Shown here one piece after another: positions 1 through 7,500 of a DNA stretch of 11,636 bases. Source of the DNA: an uncultured Chlorobiales bacterium (lineage in GTDB: Bacteria; Bacteroidota; Chlorobiia; Chlorobiales; Chlorobiaceae); contig CAIUQW010000387.1 in NCBI GenBank assembly GCA_903901395.1, forward strand, positions 1-11,636, given 5' to 3'. A model generated the notes under the pieces. That model made no database searches. It was not told the origin of the DNA and saw nothing but the letters and a program-made list of their open reading frames with translations. Each line of letters begins with the position of its first letter. Position 1 is the stretch's first letter. Made by a program: the position numbers and the translations under genes.

Positions 1-1
1 C

Positions 2-652
2 TTTCTCGACGAGGTGGGCGAACTGAGCCTGCCGATCCAGGCCAAGCTGCTGCGAATCATCCAGGAGAAGGAGTTCGAGCGACTCGGCGGCTCGAAAACC
101 GTCAAAACGGACGTGCGCATCATCGCCGCCACCAACCGGAATCTCGAAGAGCAGATTCGCGAGGGGAGCTTCCGCGAAGACCTGTTTTACCGGCTCAACA
201 TCTTCCCGATCACCGTGCCGCCACTCCGCGAGCGCAAGACCGACATTCTGTTACTGGCGGACTACTTCGTCGAGAAGTTCAACAAGGCGAACCACAAGGG
301 GGTGCGCCGGATTTCGACCACCTCGATCGACATGCTGATGCGCTACCACTGGCCCGGCAACGTGCGCGAATTGCAGAACTGCATCGAGCGAGCGGTGATT
401 CTGAGCGAGGATAACGTCATACACGGCTACCATTTGCCCCCTTCGCTCCAGACGGCGGAGTCCAGCGGCACGCCCTACACCGGCGACTTGCAGCAAAAGC
501 TCGATGCCATCGAAAAGGAGATGATCATCGAAGCGCTGAAGCGCACCAAAGGCAACATGACCAAAGCCGCCAACGAACTCGGCCTGTCGGACAGGATCAT
601 GGGATTACGGATGAAGAAATTCAACATCGACTACCGCAAGTTCCGGGCGTGA
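2..652 (+). CDS. Sigma-54-dependent transcriptional activator, NifA/NtrC type (5' end outside window)
   Basis: This is the C-terminal part of an enhancer-binding protein that drives sigma-54 RNA polymerase by ATP hydrolysis. The frame is open from base 2, so the gene starts upstream of the window; the GTG at 14 is internal. The first visible residues are the Walker B motif (FLDEVGEL). Next come the sensor I region (AATNRNLEE), the conserved FREDLFYRLNIFPI stretch, PLRERKTDI and the sensor II region WPGNVRELQNCIERAV. The protein ends with a Fis-type helix-turn-helix at about 550-630 (GNMTKAANELGL, then MGLRMKKFNI). The Walker A and GAFTGA loops and any N-terminal sensing domain (GAF or receiver) are missing, so the signal cannot be named. 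The closing MGLRMKKFNID...F pattern resembles NifA-like proteins more than NtrC, but that is recall, not a comparison. No clear terminator follows the stop. Confidence 0.93.
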   Translation, partial: FLDEVGELSLPIQAKLLRIIQEKEFERLGGSKTVKTDVRIIAATNRNLEEQIREGSFREDLFYRLNIFPITVPPLRERKTDILLLADYFVEKFNKANHKGVRRISTTSIDMLMRYHWPGNVRELQNCIERAVILSEDNVIHGYHLPPSLQTAESSGTPYTGDLQQKLDAIEKEMIIEALKRTKGNMTKAANELGLSDRIMGLRMKKFNIDYRKFRA

Positions 653-787
653 GGGGATGAGGAATCAGGGGGATAGGAACAACGAGAGGGTGAAGGGGCT
701 TATAAAAAGAGCAGTCTGTGATTCGCCGCGTTTTGTGTGTGTGTGGGATTGGAGTGAAATGATTTGCTGTAACGATACAATTTGAAC

Positions 788-1143
788 GGTCTGTTCACCA
801 AACTGTGTAAACGGCCAGGTTCAAACGGGAAGCCATCCTTCGAATTCAATGGAAAGCTGATTGATCACCGGGTGCACGATGCAGCGTTGAACCTCGGTTT
901 TCGGAAAAACGGCGGCGATGGCTTCGGCAAAGCCGACCAGCCCGTCAACGGCGGCAATCAGAATGTCCCGGTCATGATGCCGAGCCAGAATTTTGCCCCT
1001 TCGTTCGGCGAAATCCACATTACCAGCAGCTTTTTCCGCCCTTCCATCGTGATGGCTAACGCTCAATAAACGGGTTTGTTACAGGCCCGGCCCTCCTGAC
1101 GCCCCTTGTGACGACAATGAAGTCGAAGCAGACGATGGCGGAA
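788..1143 (-). mobile_element. Remnant of an IS256-family insertion sequence
   Basis: A decayed insertion sequence lies between the sigma-54 activator and the metallophosphoesterase gene. Its right end seems preserved: 788-812 begins GGTCTGTTCACC and runs into GTGTAAAC, which resembles IS256-family terminal repeats (GGxCTGTCC...GTGTAAAC) as I remember them. It lies 9 bases beyond the stop of the transposase remnant. The left end and the 5' part of the transposase are gone, and the remnant runs directly up to the stop codon of the neighbouring gene at 1148. No matching left inverted repeat or target duplication was found. The element cannot move by itself. Confidence 0.75.
821..1143 (-). pseudogene. 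Decayed, internally deleted IS256-family transposase
   Basis: Fragments of an IS256-type DDE transposase are readable on the minus strand in three different frames. The first (about 1143-1100) reads SAIVCFDFIVV and holds the first catalytic Asp. The second (about 1100-980) reads ACNKPVY, a TGA stop, then ALAITMEGRKKLL and WISPNEGAKFWLGIMT. The third (about 980-821) reads RDILIAAVDGLVGFAEAI, AVFPKTEVQRCIVH, then NQLSIEFEGWLPV and a stop. The third frame holds the second catalytic Asp (AVDG). The jump from CIVH straight to the C-terminal NQLSIEFEG motif shows an internal deletion that removed the catalytic Glu region. Two frameshifts, an in-frame stop and the missing 5' end make it a clear pseudogene. 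IS256 motifs are from family knowledge; the breaks are visible in the sequence. Confidence 0.85.
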
Positions 1144-1147
1144 ACGC

Positions 1148-1966
1148 TCACCCCTGCGGTGCTTTCTCGAACTCGGGATAGAAAATCCGCTCGATGCCAA
1201 CCGCCTTGCCGGTCTCGACGTCGAGCGTGAGCAGCACGGCGGAAAGATGCACGTCGTCCGTGGCGCATTCATATTTGTGCGGGGTCTGGTAGAGCATCCG
1301 GTCAACTGCTGACTTGACCTGCATGCCGATCACCGAATGGTGCGGACCGGTCATGCCTACATCGGTCAGGTAGGCCGTGCCTTTCGGGAAGATGCGCTCG
1401 TCGGCGGTCTGCACGTGGGTGTGGGTGCCGATCACCGCCGACACGCGGCCATCGAGGTACCAGGCCAGCGAGAGCTTTTCGGCAGTCGCTTCGGCGTGAA
1501 AATCGACCACGACCAGCGATGACTGCTCCTTTGTCTGCTTGATTACCCAGTCCGCCGTGCGGAACGGGCAGTCGATGGGGTACATGAAGGTGCGCCCCTG
1601 AAGGTTCAGCACCGTGATGTTGCCGAGGCCGCGCGGAAGTTTGTACACGCCGAAACCCTTGCCGTACGTACCTTTTGGGTAGTTCTGGGGCCGCAGCACC
1701 TTTTCGTGCGACTTGAGCGTCTCGAAAAAGTTGAAGTTGTTCCAGGTGTGGTTGCCGCCGGTCACCACGTCCACGCCCGCTTCGAGCATCAGGTTCAGGG
1801 CTTCGAGGCTCATCCCCTTGCCGTTATGGGCATTCTCGCCGTTGCAGATAACGAAATCGACCTCGTATTTCGAGATGAATCCCTTGAGCATCCGGCTGAC
1901 CATCTGAAGTCCGGGATTTCCGACGACGTCACCGATAAAAAGAATGTTGGCGGTTTTTGCTGACAT
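1148..1966 (-). CDS. YmdB/TIGR00282-family metallophosphoesterase
   Basis: This 272-residue cytoplasmic protein belongs to the calcineurin-like metallophosphoesterases of the YmdB group, whose Bacillus member hydrolyses 2',3'-cyclic nucleotides. The substrate here is not known. The metal-binding motifs are all present: GDVVG (Asp13), NGENAHNGKG (Glu44, Asn45), GGNHTWN (Asn72, His73), DFHAEATAEK (His157) and GTHTHVQTAD (His182, His184). Length fits the family, about 260 residues. The frame stays open upstream to 2110, but those 48 extra residues resemble nothing, and the family begins just before ILFIGD, so I chose the ATG at 1966. No strong ribosome-binding site precedes it. The stop lies against the insertion-sequence remnant, so any original downstream neighbour or terminator may have been lost. 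Confidence 0.92.
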   Translation of the reverse strand: MSAKTANILFIGDVVGNPGLQMVSRMLKGFISKYEVDFVICNGENAHNGKGMSLEALNLMLEAGVDVVTGGNHTWNNFNFFETLKSHEKVLRPQNYPKGTYGKGFGVYKLPRGLGNITVLNLQGRTFMYPIDCPFRTADWVIKQTKEQSSLVVVDFHAEATAEKLSLAWYLDGRVSAVIGTHTHVQTADERIFPKGTAYLTDVGMTGPHHSVIGMQVKSAVDRMLYQTPHKYECATDDVHLSAVLLTLDVETGKAVGIERIFYPEFEKAPQG

Positions 1967-2560
1967 GACAAAGGCTGAGAATAAGTTACAGGCAGGTACG
2001 ATTTGACTCTGCAAAGGTACGCAAAGAGCGGCGTATTCCGAAAAAGGATTCTTCAAAGCAGCGGAATAGCGCTTGATCGTTGAAACCTCGCCACCAGATC
2101 GCCATATCATCGATGCCCGCTCTCTGTCGCCATCGATATTCCTCTGTTTCTGACAGTTACAGCCACAAGCCGGCTGCTCGATTCAGGTCACCTCCGTGTG
2201 CGTCGGACGTATTCATCCAGAAACAAAAAGCTTTGTCTGCCGATCATTCTTCGCTGTATAATACGGCAGATCCGTTCCTCCTGACGCAAGGCCAGCAAAT
2301 CCACCGCTTGGTGAAGCGCCTCGATATTCCCGCACCGCTCTTCGCCTGACGACAATATGCAGTGATTTCTTGACAGGATAAGCTTGTCATGCAGATCGAA
2401 TAAAAATATGGAACCGCCCCTCCTTTTTCGCGTCAAATCAGCCACCTTACGTTATCCTTCAGATAATGCTTGCGTTATAGGTTGAGGAACTGGCTGCATG
2501 ATTCGTAGCATTCGATTGCGTATTACGAGGTTATGTAACTGACGCTGCTCAGTTGCCTTT
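1967..2560. other. Gene-poor spacer, about 600 bases
   Basis: Between the metallophosphoesterase and the nitrilase gene I see no confident gene, RNA or repeat array. The only candidate is the small minus-strand ORF at 2188-2445, listed separately. The plus-strand open frame across 2080-2349 has no recognisable motif and no ribosome-binding site. GC is lower than in the flanking core genes. The spacer may mark the left edge of the accessory cassette. Confidence 0.5.
2188..2445 (-). CDS. Doubtful small hypothetical protein (85 aa)
   Basis: A short minus-strand frame starts at GTG (2445-2443), preceded by GAAGGA at 2460-2455 with a 9-base spacer, which is a reasonable ribosome-binding site. The product is basic at both ends (starting MADLTRKRRGG, ending YVRRTRR) and has two cysteines in the middle. 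The part DKLILSRNH...CGNIEALHQAV faintly recalls one repeat of the YegP/DUF1508 fold (a beta hairpin followed by a helix with an N/G-I pair), but two residues would have to be inserted and I do not trust the match. It could be a small gene, a decayed gene or chance. Confidence 0.28.
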   Translation of the reverse strand: MADLTRKRRGGSIFLFDLHDKLILSRNHCILSSGEERCGNIEALHQAVDLLALRQEERICRIIQRRMIGRQSFLFLDEYVRRTRR

Positions 2561-2589
2561 TTGATTATTGCGCCGAAAACACGTATTAT
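2561..2589 (+). promoter_or_regulatory. Candidate sigma-70 promoter of the nitrilase cassette
   Basis: TTGATT (2561-2566) and TATTAT (2584-2589) are separated by 17 bases. They match the -35 and -10 consensus at 4/6 and 5/6 positions. Transcription would begin near 2596, giving a leader of about 47 bases before the ATG at 2643. It also argues against the TTG codon at 2568, which lies inside the promoter. No operator-like palindrome was found around it. Confidence 0.45.
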
Positions 2590-2642
2590 ACAGCAAGCAG
2601 TACCCCAACAGACAGACTTCCACAACCGGCATCTTCCCGCTT

Positions 2643-3902
2643 ATGGACAAAGTCGCCGAGTTCATCAACACCCGCTGCTTCCGGCAGGCGCTGGCACGCT
2701 TGTGTCGGCTGGCGCAGGAGCCGCTGCCTGACGGAAGACGCAATCTCGATGACTGGGAACTGATGTACTCGTATTCACAAGTTAGCTTCCTTCTTGAGAC
2801 ACTCGACCATGAACAGACTGAAACAGTCACGCAGTCCGATATCGAGAGCGATCCGCTACTTTGGCTGCAAACCATCGATGAACTCTGCCACCGCGTCTTT
2901 GGCCCGGATAGCACCGCTCCGCATGATTCCATCAACGACGGATTCGGAAAATCCAAAGTACTTCAGCTCCACCCCGGTTTCGGAGGCGGCAAACTGACCG
3001 GGCAATTCGGCAATCTCTCCTACTGGCTGAAACATCACCGTGTTATTCCACTCGACAACATTCACGGTATTCCGGTTGATCTCAGCGACATTCCATCAGG
3101 TCACAAGGAATGGATTGCCTCCCGCTTCGAGACTGAACTATTCAGAATCGGCATCGTCCACTTCACTGATAACCTCAAGCTCGACATATGCTATACAGAT
3201 AACAGGTTCTTCATCTGCAATGGTATCAACGATGCAGAGCAACGGCTTGCCGCCGCGCTTGAGCATATCAGAAAAGCTCATGAGACGGGCGTTCATCTTC
3301 TCATCATGCCGGAGATGACCATCACTGCGGACATGCGTACAGCAATCAGTGAGCGGATGATGGATCTTTCACTCATGGACGGTGAAGATCATGATCTCTC
3401 GGTTCCGCTTATCGTTCCTGGCAGCTTTCACGAACAATGCGACAGCAGATGGCGGAACCACGCCGAGGCGCTTTGCGGGCTCGATGGCGTCACCATTTTC
3501 GGTTCAGACAAACGGGAAAGAGTCACTTTCAATGATTGCGGTGAAATGATCGAATCCTCGCCAACACCGATTACTTGCCTTGCCTCACCCATCGGAGTGA
3601 TTGGCATGACCATCTGTCGCGACCTGTTCATGGGAAGTTCTTCTTCGGTTCTGCAATCATTGCCCCTCGACTGGTTACTGGTGCCAAGCATGAGCGACAA
3701 ACTCGGGCCTCACAAAGCAGCTGCGAAAACGCTGCACGATACGAGAGGAACGGTTATCGCCGTAGCCAATCAGCAAATGCCTGACTCGATGAAATTTGAC
3801 CAGGGATTCGTCTATCACCATGAAGTTGAAGACGGTGAACCCGGATTGAGCATAATCACCGTTGAAAAACGAACAAATTCTCATTTGAGAGTGGTGAGAT
3901 AA
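2643..3902 (+). CDS. Nitrilase-superfamily (carbon-nitrogen hydrolase) protein with unknown N-terminal region
   Basis: This 419-residue protein ends in a carbon-nitrogen hydrolase fold, the family that breaks amide or nitrile C-N bonds through a Glu-Lys-Cys triad. All three residues are visible: Glu224 in LLIMPEMTI, Lys290 in FGSDKRERV and Cys325 in GMTICRDLF. A later NQQMP element is typical of the last strand. The roughly 190 residues before it, rich in Trp, Leu and His, match nothing I recognise. No signal peptide or membrane segment is seen. The ATG at 2643 was chosen because a promoter lies just upstream; an in-frame TTG at 2568 would add 25 residues. Neither start has a clear ribosome-binding site. 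The gene is first in line with the winged-helix and NACHT genes, 74 bases ahead. Nitrilase domains occur in defence proteins such as UG1/DRT type 1 reverse transcriptases, so a role in conflict is plausible. The substrate is unknown, and a plain metabolic amidase cannot be excluded. Confidence 0.85.
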   Translation: MDKVAEFINTRCFRQALARLCRLAQEPLPDGRRNLDDWELMYSYSQVSFLLETLDHEQTETVTQSDIESDPLLWLQTIDELCHRVFGPDSTAPHDSINDGFGKSKVLQLHPGFGGGKLTGQFGNLSYWLKHHRVIPLDNIHGIPVDLSDIPSGHKEWIASRFETELFRIGIVHFTDNLKLDICYTDNRFFICNGINDAEQRLAAALEHIRKAHETGVHLLIMPEMTITADMRTAISERMMDLSLMDGEDHDLSVPLIVPGSFHEQCDSRWRNHAEALCGLDGVTIFGSDKRERVTFNDCGEMIESSPTPITCLASPIGVIGMTICRDLFMGSSSSVLQSLPLDWLLVPSMSDKLGPHKAAAKTLHDTRGTVIAVANQQMPDSMKFDQGFVYHHEVEDGEPGLSIITVEKRTNSHLRVVR

Positions 3903-3976
3903 AAGCCGCGAAGCTTTTTTCGGCTAAATAATGTTAAATTGTTCTTAAAGAAAAAACCTTAGAATAGTTTAGCATC

Positions 3977-4594
3977 ATGAGCACGCTGAATCTCAATGTC
4001 AGTGACCCGGCAATGCTGGTCGATAGAGTGACACCGGCTGAATTGCTGGTCGCGATCCGTGAACTCGAAAAGTGGGGTGATAACGAGCTGAACGCCGTCA
4101 ACCGGATGATTGCCGTCTGGTCGGCAAGAGCGATAGCCCATCCGGGAGACCGTGAAGGCATTTCGGAACTGCAACGTCTGATTCATTATGCGCTGAACAG
4201 AGCCAAAGCTTCGTCAACTCTTTCTGCGGAATATCGATACCGTTGGCAGGCAACCAGCGACATGCTCGAAGCGCGACGCCTCAACCTCGCCAACGCTGAT
4301 CCGAAAGCCCAGATCGCCCGTCGTCATGTGCCCGAAATTCTTCAATACCTTCTCAGCTCGGGAGCTGGGGAACAACTTCAGTCCGGTCTCGTGGAGCATC
4401 TCGGCGTCACCACAGGGCGTGTTACCCAGCTCATCAGCACGCTCGAAGCCAATGGACTCGTCACAAAACGAAAGCATGGGCGGGACAATCTCCTGAAACT
4501 GACTGAAACCGGATTGCTTCACGCCAAAAGCCTCGAACAGAAAAACAGGAGCGAAGTCACTCGCGGCGCGAGTTTTCTGAGGAGTGCATCATGA
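3977..4594 (+). CDS. Winged-helix (MarR-like) protein of the NACHT cassette
   Basis: This 205-residue cytoplasmic protein has a helical N-terminal half (about residues 18-110) of no known family and a winged helix-turn-helix at about 115-185. The HTH reads SGLVEHLGVTTGRVTQLISTLEANG (137-160), in two parts around the turn at Gly143, followed by a wing (LVTKRKHGRDNLLKLTETG). This is the MarR/ArsR-like layout for binding duplex DNA. Its stop overlaps the start of the large NACHT gene as ATGA (4591-4594), so the two are probably translated together. That tight link suggests either a repressor of the cassette or a DNA-binding partner of the large protein. The 74-base gap upstream is A/T-rich and has a weak 4-5-bp hairpin at 3904-3924, which is too weak to call a terminator. 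No Shine-Dalgarno is seen before the ATG at 3977. Confidence 0.82.
   Translation: MSTLNLNVSDPAMLVDRVTPAELLVAIRELEKWGDNELNAVNRMIAVWSARAIAHPGDREGISELQRLIHYALNRAKASSTLSAEYRYRWQATSDMLEARRLNLANADPKAQIARRHVPEILQYLLSSGAGEQLQSGLVEHLGVTTGRVTQLISTLEANGLVTKRKHGRDNLLKLTETGLLHAKSLEQKNRSEVTRGASFLRSAS
4578..4594 (+). promoter_or_regulatory. Ribosome-binding site and ATGA overlap of the NACHT gene
   Basis: GGAG at 4581-4584 lies 6 bases before the ATG at 4591, inside the end of the winged-helix gene. The start ATG and the upstream TGA share the four bases ATGA. This fixes the start of the large gene and is the usual signature of translational coupling. Confidence 0.75.
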
Positions 4595-7500
4595 CACCCT
4601 TCACGGTCACATTCTACAGCTACAAAGGCGGCGTCGGGCGGAGCCTCTTGGCCGCCAATATTGGCGTGCTGTGCGCCCGGCGTGGCAAGACGCTGCTCTG
4701 GGACCTCGACATCGAAGCGCCGGGGATGCACAATATTCCCGGTCTCGATCCAACGCGAACGATCAGGGAGGGTTTTTTCGAGTGGCTCGTCGCCTGGCAG
4801 GAGTCGAAGAAAAGCGCGAAGGAGGCTGATTACACCAAGCTCGTCGGGCTTGCCTGCCAGACGCCGATTTCCACGCAACTTTACATTCTGCCTGCTTTCG
4901 GAGAAAAGAAGGACTTCGCCGGGCTGTATCAGGAGGTTCAGTGGGATGATTTTCTCGTGCGTGACCTCGACAGCGGCCTCACCCTTTTTCGCCGTGCGCT
5001 CGATGCGTTCGGCGAGGCTGGATTCGAGACGGTGATTCTCGACTCGCGCACCGGCATCACCGACATCGGCGGTCTGCTCGCCGCGCTGCTGCCGCACGCT
5101 ACAGTGCTGGTGGGCAACTATGGACGCCAGAACACCAAAGGACTTGCCCATGTCTGGAAAGCGCTGGAACTGGCCAGCGAAGGCAAGCTCAAGCCGCGCG
5201 CGCCACTATCCGACCTGACGCGAATTCTCGTTGCTTCGCCGATTGCCGACAATACTCAACTGCGGGCTGCCGGTGAGTCGATCTGGAAAGAGGCTTTCAA
5301 AATCGAATTGTCTGAGCTGATCACCATTCCCTTTGAAGGAAATCTTCTTTTTACCGAGGAGCTGTACGCCGCGACGTTACCGGACAGCCTCGTCGCGGAA
5401 GCCTATGGTCGGCTCGCATCGAGAATCGAAGCCGTCCGCCAGCAGGTGATCGCCGAAACGGAGTCGGCGCGGCGAAGCGCACAGGCGCGGCCTGACCTTG
5501 TTTCCCGGCCCGGCAGAAGCACGGTGGAGCAGGGCAAGAGCTTCGAGGAGCGGGTAGCGCACCTGTTGCGTCTGCTTGGTTACAGCGTCGAGCGGGAGCA
5601 GTTGATCGACAGCAACCGCATCGACCTTGTCGCCCGCAAACGCGCCGATTTCGGGCGGGAGGAGGTCTATTTCGTGGAGTGCAAGGATCATCAGGCGGTC
5701 ATTCCCAAAGAGACCGTGCAGATTTTCAGGACGTGGCTCGACGGCCCGGCGGCGCGGCAGATGCAGGCTCGCGGCATGGTGGTGGCGGCAAAAGATTTCA
5801 GCCCAGCGGCCCGCAGCTTCGCGCGTGAACAGGGGTTGCAGGCGCTTACCTATGACGAGCTGGAGCGAAGTCTCTTCGACTTTTCTCCTTATCTCGCCCG
5901 CATCCGCCAGCGCTACGAGGCCAGCCCCATCGCGGCGGCTTACGTCGATCAGCTCCTCAAACTCGAAAAAAAGCCAGACGACCAACCGGCGCCGATGCTG
6001 CCTCACGCGCTCGACTGGATCGGCGGCGCTGGCAGCCGGTTGTGGCTGGTGCTCGGCGATTACGGCACCGGCAAAAGCACGCTGGTGGAGCGGCTCGCCT
6101 ACGAGCTGGCTCGCAGGTGCGAAGTCGATCCCGAAAGCCCCGCGCCAATCGCCATCAACCTTCGCAGCTTCCCGAACGCCATTTCCCTTGAAAGCCTGAT
6201 CCGCGAGCATCTCGAAGCTGAACTTCGCGCCGTGCTCAATCCCGAAATCGTCTTGCACCTGCTCGAAGCGGGGCGCGTGGTGCTGCTGCTCGACAGCTTC
6301 GACGAAATGGGGGTCGCGCAGGCCGGGCGCAGCGTCGAGGAGCAGTTCCGCCAGCTCGCCCGCCCCACGGCAAGCGCCGGACGCACCGCTCGCGGCAACC
6401 GGATTCTCATCACTTCGCGCAGCCACTTCTTCCGCGACACCAAAAGCGCCCGCCGCGCCGCCGAGGGCAACGACGAGCTGTTCGAGCCTGATTCGCCGCT
6501 CGGCAAGGCCGCCCGCGCCTTCGACGCCACCATCGACACCTTGCCGGTTTTCACCAAAGAGCAGATCACCGAGTACCTGCGCAAGCGCCTCGGCACCATC
6601 GAGGGCGACAAGGCGGAGCGATTCATCGAAGAGACTTATGGCCTCCCCGAAATCGCTTCGACGCCGCAATTGCTCGACATGATCGTCGCCTCCCTGCCCG
6701 ACCTCATGAAGCAGGGCGACAAGGTGACCACCGCCTCCCTCTACCTCACCTACACCAACCGCTGGCTGAACACCGTGCGGCTGAGCCAGGGCGAGGTCAA
6801 CCCGGAGCACATGCGCGAGCTGCTCGAACGCATGGCCTGCGAACTCTGGAGCCGCCCGAAGAACGAGATTCACTACGCCGACCTCGCCGCGCTGTTGCGC
6901 AAGGAGCAGATGCTGAACCGAAACATCGACAGCGAGCGCGTCGATCTCGAAATGCGCACCGCCGCCTTCCTCATCCGAAGCGCCGACGGCTACTACCGCT
7001 TCTCCCACAAAAGCTTCCTCGAATTCTTCTTCGCCCGCGCACTGTTCCGCGCATTGAAAGAAGATCGCTTCGCCGAAGCGCTTGTGTTTGGAAGGATTAA
7101 TCAGGAGGCCACCGATTTCTTTCTCGAACTGGTTGAATCGGAGAAAGAAACACCTGACAAGCTGACTCTTGCGATTCGGTCGATTCTTGAGAATCCATAT
7201 CGGACAACAGTTTCTGAGAATGCTTTGCTTATAGGATACGATACGGCATTGTTCCGCGTTCACCCCCCGAGCAAAAATGAGTTTGCAAACTATTACAGAA
7301 GTAGTGATAAACGGTTCGTTCCTTTTCTTCAAGAACTCATTCCCCCAAAAGCTCAGTTACAGGGAGCGAACCTGTCTGGCGTCATTCTCAGGAACTTAGC
7401 CGCTGATGATATCAACTTTTCAAATGCGAACCTTATCCTATGCGATCTTGACTCAGCTCAACTCAGAAAAGCATCGTTTGAGAGTTGTTTTCTCGATGAA

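Noticed and set aside
732..745. (GT)n run in the spacer after the sigma-54 activator
   Set aside because: Only about six units; no sign of a phase-variable role.
782..1069. Plus-strand 95-codon frame
   Set aside because: Antisense to the IS256 transposase remnant.
1967..2110. Longer N-terminus for the metallophosphoesterase
   Set aside because: The 48 extra residues have no family similarity; the fold begins at ILFIGD, just after the ATG at 1966.
2568..2642. TTG start for the nitrilase gene
   Set aside because: It falls between the candidate -35 and -10 boxes and has no ribosome-binding site. The ATG at 2643 is preferred, with some doubt.
3904..3924. Hairpin AGCCG...CGGCT after the nitrilase gene as a terminator
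   Set aside because: The stem is only 4-5 bp with a long loop, and no T-run follows it.
4519..5151. 210-codon minus-strand frame over the KGGVGR domain
   Set aside because: Antisense shadow of the ParA-like domain, with no recognisable motif.
5377..7332. 651-codon open frame on the minus strand
   Set aside because: It lies fully antisense to the Mrr and NACHT domains, whose motifs are intact on the plus strand. The GC-rich codon pattern keeps the opposite frame open, and the product shows no domain.
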